Assembly (NCBI GenBank): GCA_031296115.1
Contig: JARLGI010000052.1
Span: 1-64,000, forward strand
Direction: 5' to 3'
DNA from: Acidobacteriota bacterium
GTDB taxonomy: Bacteria > Acidobacteriota > Terriglobia > Terriglobales > Acidobacteriaceae
Length of the DNA stretch: 64,000 nucleotides
Shown: in pieces, positions 8,063 through 15,784 of the stretch
How positions within the stretch are numbered: position 1 is the first letter of the stretch
How the letters are laid out: every line of letters starts with the position of its first letter
Position numbers and translations under genes: made by a program
The notes under the pieces: generated by a model
Seen by the model: the letters and a program-made list of their open reading frames with translations, nothing else
Told to the model about the DNA's origin: nothing
The model's database searches: none

Positions 8063-8646
8063 GTGGCCTCCGTGGAGGGCGCGGCCTGCGGTACAAAATA
8101 TCAGCTAAAAGTGCGGACTATGCAAGCCAGCCGCCGTAAGTGAAGATGCGGAGCGGACAAAACCCTTAGTGCAGCCCGTCCCGCACAAACGCAAAGGATA
8201 CACCCTCGGCCAGCGGCAAACGAGGACTTTCGTCACTTACCTGTCCCTGCCCCTGTTACCCTGAGCGCAGTGAGGTTGCCGCTCGCGGCCGCCGAGCGGA
8301 GTCAAAAGCCTGCCCTGAGCGAAGCCGCAGGGGATCTGCTTTTCCCTTGACTTCGCGCCGAGCTGGAGCCGTCTTCACCCCAATCCCGCGTAGCGGGACG
8401 AAACAAGATAGCCCAGCACGCAGCCCCGTTCTTGGGCGGAGTGCTGGGTAGCGGTTCATTATTGTGATCAGTCCCTTCAGGGACGGCACAACAAACCTCT
8501 GCCGTGCCCGGGGCACTCAGGATCTATCTCAAACCCTTACCCCGGCCTGAAGGCCCGCACTACCCGAGCGGCGCCACTTCCTCGCGCGAATCTTTCTCTC
8601 GCCGCCCTTCATCTACTACCGCGCACAACTCCAGGGAGGACATCTC
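8063..8646. repeat. Intergenic region with composite multi-hairpin repeat (copy 1)
   Basis: No gene seen. 8250-8340 holds GAGCGNAG-type repeats (CCTGAGCGCAGTGAGG and CCCTGAGCGAAG). 8385-8530 holds a composite: a CCCGCG-tagCGGGACG hairpin, the tag AAGATAG, a hairpin with stem CCCAGCAC (8412-8419) and GTGCTGGG (8441-8448), then CCCTTCAGGGACGGCAC. The same order recurs at 10870-11000 and, inverted, at 52130-52270. A CCGGCCTGAAGGCCCG hairpin follows near 8543. Confidence 0.65.
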
Positions 8647-9289
8647 ATGAACAAAATCGCCATCCTCGGCTCCGGCATCGTTGGACAAACCCTCGCCCTT
8701 GGCTTTCAGACGCACGGCTACCCGGTCGTGATGGGAACACAGAACCCCGACAAGAAGATTGACTGGAAGGAGACGCCGTCGAGCCCGGTAAGAATCATGT
8801 CGTATGCCGACGCGGCCGATTCAGCCGACATCCTCGTGCTGGCCGTGAAAGGCACTGCCGCCGAGGACGTTGCGCGCGCCTTCGCCGCCCATGCCTCCGG
8901 CAAGACCGTCATCGACGCGGTCAACCCCATCGCCGACCTCCCGCCGGACAACGGCGTCCTACGCTTCTTCACCAACCTCGACCAGTCGCTGATGGAGCGC
9001 CTGCAGAAGCTCGTTCCTGAAGCGCATTTCGTGAAGGCCTTCAACAGCGTCGGCAACGGCAGGATGGTGAATCCCGATTTCGGCGGCGTTCGCCCCACCA
9101 TGTTCATCTGCGGCGAGAACGCGGACGCCAAGAAAGAAGTCTCCGCCATCCTCGACCAGTTCGGCTGGGAGACGGAAGACATGGGCGGCGCGCCGGCAGC
9201 CCGCGCCATTGAGCCGCTGTGCATGTTGTGGTGCATTTCCCGGCTTCCTGCGCAATCAGTGGTGCCACGCCTTCAAGCTGCTGAAGTAA
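8647..9289 (+). pseudogene. F420H2:NADP oxidoreductase-like protein, C-terminus frameshifted
   Basis: Starts with a Rossmann nucleotide motif (KIAILGSGIVGQTLALGFQ) and continues with SADILVLAVKGTAAEDV, VIDAVNPIADLPP, FVKAFNSVGNGRMVNP and AARAIEPLCMLWC, matching NAD(P)-binding oxidoreductases related to F420-dependent NADP reductase. After LCMLWC the open frame reads arbitrary residues to 9333, but the frame one base over reads FPGFLRNQWCHAFKLLK and stops at TAA 9287-9289, the expected family ending. A single-base indel near 9232-9240 is the simplest explanation. GGGAGG precedes ATG 8647. As sequenced the product has an aberrant 30-residue tail and may still fold. Confidence 0.75.
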
Positions 9290-9417
9290 GCGATCAGCGC
9301 AATGTCAGCGCCTTGCCGCAAAGGCGCGAGTGATGCCGAAACCAGAACGGCCGACGCCCCAGACGAGCATGCCGGGTCCCTACCGCTGCCACCCCGAGCG
9401 GAGGGAACTTGCTCTTC

Positions 9418-9846
9418 TTACTCGCTCACAACCAGTTCAACCTCTCCGCGCCCGGGGCTCCAGAATCGGCAGGAGAAGAAGCGCCGCTTGGCGGTCTTGC
9501 GGATCCCGCAGATGCCCCACACGATCTCTTTATCGTGGATGGAGCTGCTCACGTCGTCATCGCTCGGTTCCGTGCCGTCGTAGGGAGCGGAGTGGGTGTG
9601 GATCGAACCCAGCAGGGTCATGCCGCTGTGCTTGGTGCCGCACCGCTGGTCGAAATCGAAATCCACCCCGTCGCGCGTCTGTTCGCTAAGGTCAACCGGT
9701 TCAATCACGCAGAGATTGGCCTTGCCGCCCTCCACCGTGCCCCACAACTGCTCGGCATACTCCTTGGGATAGTACTTCAACGCGCGCCGCTTGAAGCCGT
9801 CCAGTATCTTGCGGTCCACGACGACGGTATGGATGGAGGGCTGCAT
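9418..9846 (-). CDS. JAMM/MPN-domain metallopeptidase-like protein
   Basis: A 142-residue JAB1/MPN-type protein. The zinc signature is GSIHTHSAPYDGTEPSDDD: His83, His85, Ser95 and Asp98, with a candidate catalytic Glu32 in YAEQLWG. The spacing between HxH and Ser is nine residues rather than the usual seven. Such bacterial proteins cleave ubiquitin-like or isopeptide bonds in ubiquitin-like conjugation or sulphur-carrier systems; the substrate is unknown. Its ATG follows directly on the TAG of a short leftward coding remnant (9847 upward), which suggests a former partner gene. No ThiF/E1 or E2 gene is visible nearby. Confidence 0.75.
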   Translation of the reverse strand: MQPSIHTVVVDRKILDGFKRRALKYYPKEYAEQLWGTVEGGKANLCVIEPVDLSEQTRDGVDFDFDQRCGTKHSGMTLLGSIHTHSAPYDGTEPSDDDVSSSIHDKEIVWGICGIRKTAKRRFFSCRFWSPGRGEVELVVSE

Positions 9847-10211
9847 CTAAGCTTCGGCGTCGATTTCCATCACTTTACCCTGCTTCGGTTCCGCATCGTT
9901 GGCCTGGAGCAACGCCATGGATGCCAGTTCCCGTTCCGTCGGGCCGCACGAAATCGTCACATTTACAATACGCCTTGTCAGTGACCGATGCCGCGGCGGC
10001 GAGTGACGTTGCCGGCACTCGCCTCCCGGCGCGAAAATCCCCGTCCAAGCAGACGATGCCCGCGTCGGCCACCCGCCTGAGAAATCTCTTGACGATCTCG
10101 CTGCCGCCATCGAGGATATCAAGGAGTGGCGGGCGAGCGGATAATGGAAAGCGGATCGTCAGCGTTCGCCTTAAGCGTAACTTGGTGACAGCCTTGCATG
10201 GGTAACAACTT
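9847..10211. other. Gene-remnant stretch between the JAMM gene and a zinc-ribbon gene
   Basis: No intact gene. Leftward, the frame ending at TAG 9847-9849 reads naturally for about 40 residues (VNVTISCGPTERELASMALL to KQGKVMEIDAEA) and abuts the JAMM start, so it looks like the C-terminus of an upstream operon partner. Rightward, the frame ending at TAA 10142-10144 reads KSLDDLAAAIEDIKEWRASG, also protein-like. Neither has a start that keeps the frame. I infer two truncated genes. Confidence 0.4.
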
Positions 10212-10688
10212 ATGGGAGAACCTTGGTATTCGGCCGTGTGTCCACACTGCTGGACCAACCTTGCTCCGCATGAATCCACCCTTGCAGAAATAATTCAGTA
10301 TCGGCAGCTGCCCTCCACGGGCGAGCCGTTTCTGGTGTTCGTGTGCCAGGATTGTACGTGGTGCTTTCCGTGGGACTATCGCAATCGTAAAGCGGTGGGC
10401 CAACTGGATGAACCGTATCGCAAAACCAAACGTCCAGCTACATCGCTGTTTTCCGTGATAGCGGAATGCGGTAAAGAATTCTGCGATGCTCAAGTCGAAC
10501 TCGTCGCCATCCGGCCCTATGGCACAACCGCAGAACAATTCTTCGAGGAGCAACCCACCTGGAAGGCGGAGGGAGTTCGCTGCGGCCGCGGCCATCCGAT
10601 AGTTGTTCCCACTAGAGCACCGGCGACCACCAGCCGGGTGCCCCGCCAAAGACGGGGTCCCCGACGAGCACTGCGGCCGCGCTCGTAG
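10212..10688 (+). CDS. Hypothetical zinc-ribbon protein
   Basis: A 158-residue protein of unknown function. Two cysteine pairs, CPHC (residues 10-13) and CQDC (residues 45-48), suggest a zinc ribbon around LAPHESTLAEIIQYRQLPST. A later segment, ELVAIRPYGTTAEQFFEEQP and VRCGRGHPIVVP, also reads as genuine protein. The last 25 residues are Arg/Pro-rich and lie in low-information DNA bordering the repeat region, so the native C-terminus may have been lost. No recognised homologous family. It is divergent from the JAMM gene. Confidence 0.55.
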   Translation: MGEPWYSAVCPHCWTNLAPHESTLAEIIQYRQLPSTGEPFLVFVCQDCTWCFPWDYRNRKAVGQLDEPYRKTKRPATSLFSVIAECGKEFCDAQVELVAIRPYGTTAEQFFEEQPTWKAEGVRCGRGHPIVVPTRAPATTSRVPRQRRGPRRALRPRS

Positions 10689-11286
10689 GGGTGGAAGCCG
10701 GTCTTGCTTGGATGCAACCTCAGGATGGCTGCGTCGACCACCCGCCGCGAATGTCTACCTATCCTCCGCGCTGTCATCCCGAGCGGACTGAGGTCGCGCA
10801 GCGACCAAACGCAGTTGAAGGACCTGCTTTTCTCTTGACCTCGCAAAGATGCTTTCCCCGCCTCCGCCCCAGTCCCGCACCCCGGGACGGCGTCAAGATA
10901 GCCCAGCACGCAGCCCCGTTTTTGGGCGGAGCGCTGGGTAGGCTTCCAGTTTGTGTGATGAGCCTCTTCAGGGGCGGCACACGCGTGCAAGAGGCGCAGC
11001 GAAGCTGTGCCGGCGGCTTTAGCCGGCGGCAGGGTTTTTCCTGCACCCAAGTGCAGGTCAACGGTACTGGACAACGGAATAGCGAACCGCCTGAGCCAAG
11101 ACGACTCCAGCCGGGCAGATGAAGCCGAGCTAACTCCTTGCGCTCCATTATGTTACATGTAACTATAGCATAATCATTATGTTACATAAAAAACATCGCC
11201 TAACTCATTAATTCTGCATAGAGCGAACGAGGAGGGTGTCCTTCCCAACCGTGCTCTCAATGCTGAATGCCGACCGCTGACTGCCA
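10689..11286. repeat. Intergenic region with composite multi-hairpin repeat (copy 2)
   Basis: No gene seen. 10770-10850 carries a GTCATCCCGAGCGGACTGAG repeat ending in GTTGAAGGACCTGCTTTTCT. 10872-11000 repeats the arrangement at 8385-8500: CCCGCaccccGGGACG, AAGATAG, stem CCCAGCAC (10902-10909) with GCGCTGGG (10931-10938), and CTCTTCAGGGGCGGCAC. CCGGCGGCTTTAGCCGGCGG near 11010 is a further hairpin. 11146-11187 is an AT-rich segment described separately. Confidence 0.65.
11146..11187. repeat. AT-rich direct repeat with palindrome
   Basis: CATTATGTTACAT occurs at 11146-11158 and 11175-11187, 29 bp apart. The first copy overlaps a perfect 12-bp palindrome GTTACATGTAAC (11152-11163). The base composition contrasts with the GC-rich surroundings. 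It could be a regulator binding site, but no gene starts next to it (gcdH ends at 11287 on the other strand), so the role is unclear. Confidence 0.4.
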
Positions 11287-12465
11287 CTAAAACGCCGCGT
11301 GCCCGGTGATGTGCTCCCCGATGATCAGCGTGTGGATGTCGTGCGTGCCTTCGTAGGTCTTCACCGACTCCAGGTTGGCCATGTGGCGGAAGATCGGGTA
11401 CTCGTCGGCGATGCCGTTCGCGCCCAGGATGTCGCGGCCCATGCGAGCGCACTCGAGTGCCATCCAGACGTTGTTACGCTTGAGCATGGAGATGTGCCAC
11501 GGCTTGACCTTGCCCTGGTCCTTCAGGCGGCCGACCTGCAGCGCCAGCAGTTGCGCCTTGGTGACCTCGCTGATCATCCAGACCAGCTTCTCCTGCACAA
11601 GCTGGTGGCCGGCGATCGGCATGTCGTGGAACTGCTTGCGGAACTGGGCGTACTGCAGCGCGCAGTCGTAGCAAGCCATGGCCGCGCCGATGGCGCCCCA
11701 GCCGATGCCGTAGCGCGCCTGGTTCAGGCAGCCCAGCGGCGAGCGAAGGCCGCCGGATTCGGGCAGCAGGTTGGTGGCGGGAATGCGGACGTCCTGTAGA
11801 GAGAGACTTGAAGTCACCGACGCACGCAGCGACCACTTGCCATGGACGTCGGCGGCCTTGAAGCCCGGACGATCGGTCTCCACGATGAAGCCGCGGATGC
11901 GGTCGTCCTCGTCGCTGGCCTTGGCCCAGATGATGGCGATGTCGGCGATGGAGCCCGAGGTGATCCACATCTTCTCGCCGCTCAGGACGTACTCGTTGCC
12001 GTCTTTCTTGGCGCGCGTGCGCATCGCGCCCGGGTTCGAGCCGGCGTCCGGCTCGGTCAGCCCGAAGCAGCCCCGGATTTCGCCCAGCGCCTTCTTGGGA
12101 AGGTATTTCTGCTTCTGCTCCTCGCTGCCAAAGGCGTAAATGGGATACATGCAAAGCCCTGACTGCACGCTGACGAAGGAGCGCACGCCGCTGTCGCCGC
12201 GCTCCAGCTCCTGCGTCATCAGGCCGTACTCGACGGCCGACATGCCGGCGCAACCGTATCCCTTCAGGCTGGCGCCGTAGAAGCCGAGTTCGCCCATCGG
12301 CTTGATCAGCTCCTTGGGAAAGCGGCCTTCGCGGTTGCACAGCTCGATGATGGGAATGAGGTTTTCTTCGATGAACTTGCGGGTGTTGTCTCGGACCAGC
12401 CGCTCGTCGTCGGTGAGCAGCGTGTCGAACTCGATGAAATCAACGCCCTTGAACTTGATGGCCAT
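11287..12465 (-). CDS. gcdH: Glutaryl-CoA dehydrogenase-like acyl-CoA dehydrogenase
   Basis: FAD enzyme of 392 residues, full length for acyl-CoA dehydrogenases. The best match is glutaryl-CoA dehydrogenase (glutaryl-CoA to crotonyl-CoA plus CO2, in lysine and aromatic degradation). This rests on GCFGLTEPDAGSNPGAMRT, KMWITSGSIADIAIIWAK, LNQARYGIGWGAIGAAMACY and the catalytic base in KTYEGTHDIHTLIIGEHITG near the end. Substrate assignment within the superfamily is less certain than the fold. No electron-transfer flavoprotein or lysine-degradation genes are adjacent. Confidence 0.87.
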   Translation of the reverse strand: MAIKFKGVDFIEFDTLLTDDERLVRDNTRKFIEENLIPIIELCNREGRFPKELIKPMGELGFYGASLKGYGCAGMSAVEYGLMTQELERGDSGVRSFVSVQSGLCMYPIYAFGSEEQKQKYLPKKALGEIRGCFGLTEPDAGSNPGAMRTRAKKDGNEYVLSGEKMWITSGSIADIAIIWAKASDEDDRIRGFIVETDRPGFKAADVHGKWSLRASVTSSLSLQDVRIPATNLLPESGGLRSPLGCLNQARYGIGWGAIGAAMACYDCALQYAQFRKQFHDMPIAGHQLVQEKLVWMISEVTKAQLLALQVGRLKDQGKVKPWHISMLKRNNVWMALECARMGRDILGANGIADEYPIFRHMANLESVKTYEGTHDIHTLIIGEHITGHAAF

Positions 12466-12570
12466 GCACTCTCTCGTATCTGGATGTTTGGCGGATGGGA
12501 ACGAACCTTTGAAGGTATCAAGCGCGCAAGACGAGCGTCAAACCGGCGGGCAAAACGAGGCGTACGAACA

Positions 12571-12987
12571 CTACTCGCGCGGTGGCAGCTTGGCCTCGGC
12601 GATGCGCGGGCACTCGTGCGAGCGTTCATAGGCTTCCTGCACCAGCCGTTGGGCTTCCGGCGAGAGCGCAAGGTCGTTGCGGGTCAGCAAGGTTTGCAGC
12701 GTGGAACGCAGCAGGACCGCCTCGTTGCCGCACTGCTGCTGCAGGGTGCGCAGGGCTTCCGTCAGGCGCTGGAACTCGCGCTCGGTGCGGTGCCGTTTCC
12801 ACACCAGCCAGCCCAGCAGCAAACCGAGGAGAACGAATGCGAGCCGGTACAAAAGCATTGCGGGGTGCTCGGTGAGTTCGTCGAGCAGGCTGTTGCCGTG
12901 GGCGGCCGCATCCAAGGCCCAGTCGATGAAGAACGCCGCAAGCCCCAAGGCCAGACCGAAGAGAATCTCTTTGTATTTTTGGAACAT
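12571..12987 (-). CDS. Small membrane protein with two hydrophobic helices
   Basis: From ATG 12987 the product is 138 residues: MFQKYKEILFGLALGLAAFF (first membrane segment), then a soluble linker, AFVLLGLLLGWLVW (second membrane segment), and a charged coiled-coil-like C-terminus (ERE.QRLTEALRTLQQQ) reaching EAKLPPRE. AAGGG lies upstream of this ATG. The frame extends back to 13074 but the extra residues look non-coding. Function unknown; topology suggests an inner-membrane protein with a cytoplasmic tail. Confidence 0.65.
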   Translation of the reverse strand: MFQKYKEILFGLALGLAAFFIDWALDAAAHGNSLLDELTEHPAMLLYRLAFVLLGLLLGWLVWKRHRTEREFQRLTEALRTLQQQCGNEAVLLRSTLQTLLTRNDLALSPEAQRLVQEAYERSHECPRIAEAKLPPRE

Positions 12988-13322
12988 GCGCTTGTGTACC
13001 CTTCGAAATCGTCGAACGCTGGTGGCTCGTCCGCTCGCCCATCCGCGCGGCGGCGGAGCGGCTATCTTTCTCATTGCGATACTCCACGCGACGGTGCGCC
13101 GCCCGCAAGCCGCCGCCAGTCATGTAAAATGGGGTTGCTACCCGGCGAGTAGAGAGTGGCGCCACCGGCGTCCGACTGCAGTCGAAGCCGCTCCTCGAGA
13201 GCGTGGGCTTGAGACGTGTACATCTCGCGCTGCCGCGCCCATCCACTTCGGCCCAGCTATTCCGTTCCCAGTAGACACCGATACCGCAATCATCCGCGGG
13301 AAGAACCTGTCAGGAGAAAAGC

Positions 13323-13502
13323 ATGGCGAAAATCGCAAAGACCGCAGACCGCAAGAAGATCATGGACACCACCAAGAGCACCGATTGCCCCAAGTGCGGC
13401 AACCCGACCCGCGTGGTGAAACGAGTAAAAGACCGCGAGAAAGACATTCCCGGCGGAATGTATATCTCGTGCTCGGCCTGCGAGTTCTACGAGAAGCTGT
13501 AA
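13323..13502 (+). CDS. Small zinc-ribbon protein, 59 residues
   Basis: ATG 13323 with AGGAG about nine bases upstream; stop TAA 13500-13502. The protein begins MAKIAKTADRKKIMDTTKST, continues with CPKCGNPTRVVKRVKD and ends YISCSACEFYEKL. The two CxxC knuckles form a rubredoxin/zinc-ribbon type site. Similar short ribbons occur as stand-alone proteins and in topoisomerase C-termini; function unknown. Good ribosome site, codon usage and motif spacing argue that it is real. Confidence 0.75.
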   Translation: MAKIAKTADRKKIMDTTKSTDCPKCGNPTRVVKRVKDREKDIPGGMYISCSACEFYEKL

Positions 13503-13870
13503 GTCACAAGACCAATCATCGGACGTGCGAAGCTGCACACAATCCCGTGCGGCTTTGTCTTTTGCAAAAGGTTTCGCACTTGTTGCCTTATGCAACGCGC
13601 CTCTGTCCTTTGCAAAGGAAATCGCGTTTCGCGGTTTGTATCAGGGCATGGCTTCAGCCGTGCCGTAACCAGGCCGATAAGAAAATGGGCTTCAGCCCCT
13701 GCCAGCGCATGTCCGCGCAAGGGCTAAAGCCCATTCCCTTTTGCAGTGGCTGTTCGGCACGACCAAGGTCGTGCCCTGATACAAAGCGAACGCTCGCAGG
13801 GCCAATCAACCTCGAATGCTCACGCAGCGTAGCGACAAAGACCTATCAGAGAGTTTCCAACCAGAAGACT
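13503..13870. repeat. Intergenic repeats including a 151-bp element with 14-bp perfect terminal inverted repeats
   Basis: TTTGTATCAGGGCA (13635-13648) and TGCCCTGATACAAA (13772-13785) are exact inverted copies bounding 151 bp. Inside are further hairpins: GGCATGGCTTCAGCCGTGCC, ATGGGCTTCAGCCC with GGGCTAAAGCCCAT, and GGCACGACCAAGGTCGTGCC. 13540-13630 has two TTTGCAAAGG-like palindromic stretches. No gene seen. A related TTTGTATCCGGGCATGG arm occurs at about 52074. Confidence 0.7.
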
Positions 13871-14656
13871 TCACCGCTGCCGGCTTTCAGCCGTCAGCTT
13901 CGCAACCATCCCCCGCTTCCACCGTTCGTCCCACGCGTTACGCGCCCGCATGTAATGTTCCAGGTGAGCCAGCGGCTCTTGAGAGCCTGGAAGTCCGATT
14001 TGGCACTCGACCAGCGTCGGTCCCGCCCCGACGCGCGCGCGATGAATGGATTCCTGCACCACGCGCCAGATGGCCACCACATCATTGCCGTCCACGATAA
14101 CGCCGGGAAATCCGTACTCCCTGGCCATCAGACCGACGTCGTCGAAAACGTTGGAATGCTTCTCGATGAAGGAAAGGTCGGCCGCGTCGTTGCTCAAGAC
14201 AAAGATGACCGGCAGCTTGTGGATACCAGCGAAGCGGAACGCCTCATGCCACGGCTCGATCTCATTGGCGTCGTAGCGAATGGCGACCGCGACCTGCCGG
14301 CGCTTCTCCAATCGGCACGACAAAGCCATTCCGGTGGCGAGTTTGAACGGATCGGGCTGGTTCCCTGCGGCGTTGTCGCCCGGCGCGATCACGGTGTCTT
14401 CGCCGTCCAACTCCGCCGTCGCTCCCACCAGCACCGCAATGTGCTGCGCCGCGGAGCGTTGTTTCCCGATACCCCTGCTCTCGCCGGCTTCCAACTGGCG
14501 CTTCAGCATGCCGGAATAGAGCTTGCGCAAAAGCTCGTGGTCCGAAGCGGATCTGCTCTGCTTGGCTGTTTCCGCCTGCACTCCGAAGGGACGTTCAACC
14601 CCGGTCTTCTTTGGTTTGCTGCTTCGCTGGGAAAGACTTCTAGTCTTGGTCGCCAT
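13871..14656 (-). CDS. Degenerate pyruvate/2-oxoacid dehydrogenase E1-alpha-like protein
   Basis: A 261-residue protein with the E1-alpha fold pattern: YSGMLKRQLEAGESRG near the start, IAPGDNAAG, WHEAFRFAGIHKLPVIFVLS, EYGFPGVIVDGNDVVAIWRV and HRARVGAGPTLVECQIGLPG. In active enzymes the segment before HEA/FEA is the thiamine diphosphate motif GDGAxxxG; here it reads RYDANEIEP, so Gly-Asp-Gly is missing, and the later ENN is SND. It is also shorter than the usual 320-360 residues and has no beta subunit next to it. I infer a non-catalytic paralogue. The longer frame to 14740 is unlikely; I start at MATKTRSLSQ. Confidence 0.65.
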   Translation of the reverse strand: MATKTRSLSQRSSKPKKTGVERPFGVQAETAKQSRSASDHELLRKLYSGMLKRQLEAGESRGIGKQRSAAQHIAVLVGATAELDGEDTVIAPGDNAAGNQPDPFKLATGMALSCRLEKRRQVAVAIRYDANEIEPWHEAFRFAGIHKLPVIFVLSNDAADLSFIEKHSNVFDDVGLMAREYGFPGVIVDGNDVVAIWRVVQESIHRARVGAGPTLVECQIGLPGSQEPLAHLEHYMRARNAWDERWKRGMVAKLTAESRQR

Positions 14657-14971
14657 GAGGAACCGTAATTGTATCGCAGGAAAATCGACGCTGCCGCAGC
14701 ACAGTTGGCATCCAGCAAGCGATCCGCGCCAAGACTTCACGAACTGCTTCAGGAACCGCGGAGAATTGCAACGATTTGCTCACGAGTGTGAACGTGGTGT
14801 GACAGTTTTCAACACAAATGTTTATAAGCCTGTGGAAATCGACCGACGGCGAGCACTAAGTTGTTCGGAAATCGAATCCACCAGCACAATGCACAAAGAG
14901 AAGTGCGGAATGAAAACTGAATCGCTGCTCATCGTTCCCAGGCTCGGCATTGCTCATGCTAGGCTGGCGGC
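14657..14971. other. Divergent intergenic region with DnaA-box-like motifs
   Basis: No gene seen. TTTTCAACA (14806-14814) and TGTGGAAAT (14831-14839) resemble degenerate DnaA boxes and flank TGTTTATAAG. No dnaA, rpmH or gyrB is nearby, so this is not argued to be an origin. The region must also hold the promoters of the E1-alpha-like gene and of tlyA. Confidence 0.25.
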
Positions 14972-15766
14972 ATGAAGACGCGCCTCGACAGACTGCTCGT
15001 CCAGCGCGGCTTTGCGCCGTCGCGGGAGCGCGCGCAGGCGTTGATACTCGCCGGTCGCGTGCTGGTGAACGAGCAGAAGGCCGAAAAGGCCGGCGCGAAC
15101 GTGGACGAAGGCGCCCCCATCCGCATCCTGGGCGACGACCAGCCGTTCGTCAGTCGAGGCGGACTGAAGTTGGCACGGGCGCTGGAGCACTGGCACATCG
15201 ACGTGAACAGCAAAACTTGTCTGGACATTGGAGCTTCGACCGGAGGTTTTAGCGATTGTCTGCTGCAGAACGGCGCGGCCCAGGTCATTGCGGTCGACAC
15301 TGGTTACGGCCAGATCGATGCCAGGCTGCGCAGCGACGCTCGCGTGCGCTTGCTGGAGAAGACCAACGCGCGCTATCTCACTCCCCAGCAGCTTTGGCCT
15401 GATCCCGCCAATATGGCGCCCGTTAGCTTGGTCGTCATGGACGTTTCCTTCATCTCGGCTGCACTCGTGCTCCCGGCGGTCGCGAGCTGCGCACGTGCCA
15501 GCCAGCCGTCCGGCGGCTTCGAGCTGGTCGTGCTGGTGAAGCCGCAGTTCGAGGTTGGCCATCAGCAGGTCGGCAAAGGCGGCATCGTGCGCGACCCAAA
15601 GGCACAGCGTGAAGCGGTGGAGAAGATTATCGCTGCGGTGGAAAATCTTGGAGGAAAGGAGACCGACGTCATCGAATCGCCAATCCTGGGCACGGAAGGA
15701 AACCGCGAGTTCCTGCTGCACGCCCACTTTCCCAAAGCCCAACGCTTGCGGGACGCGCTACACTGA
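14972..15766 (+). CDS. tlyA: TlyA-family rRNA 2'-O-methyltransferase
   Basis: 264 residues: an S4 RNA-binding domain at about 1-60 (RLDRLLVQRGFAPSRERAQA, RVLVNEQKAEKAG) followed by an FtsJ-type SAM methyltransferase with motif I LDIGASTGGFSDCLL and later MDVSFISAALVLP, LVVLVKPQFEVG and GGIVRDP. TlyA methylates cytidines of 16S/23S rRNA at the 2'-hydroxyl. The closely following nadK is a common arrangement. The family is often annotated as haemolysin; the rRNA role is better supported. Confidence 0.92.
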   Translation: MKTRLDRLLVQRGFAPSRERAQALILAGRVLVNEQKAEKAGANVDEGAPIRILGDDQPFVSRGGLKLARALEHWHIDVNSKTCLDIGASTGGFSDCLLQNGAAQVIAVDTGYGQIDARLRSDARVRLLEKTNARYLTPQQLWPDPANMAPVSLVVMDVSFISAALVLPAVASCARASQPSGGFELVVLVKPQFEVGHQQVGKGGIVRDPKAQREAVEKIIAAVENLGGKETDVIESPILGTEGNREFLLHAHFPKAQRLRDALH

Positions 15767-15784
15767 CGCTTGACTAATAGGGAC

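Noticed and set aside
8063-8646. Possible CRISPR array because of repeated hairpin sequences
   Set aside because: Repeats are not regularly spaced, differ in sequence and have no unique spacers; no cas genes are near.
12677-14668. 663-residue rightward open frame across several genes
   Set aside because: It spans parts of unrelated genes, repeats and intergenic DNA, has Arg/Ser/Pro-rich noise composition, and overlaps the zinc-ribbon gene in another frame.
14657-14971. Possible replication origin
   Set aside because: DnaA-box-like motifs are few and degenerate, and none of dnaA, dnaN, gyrB or rpmH is close.
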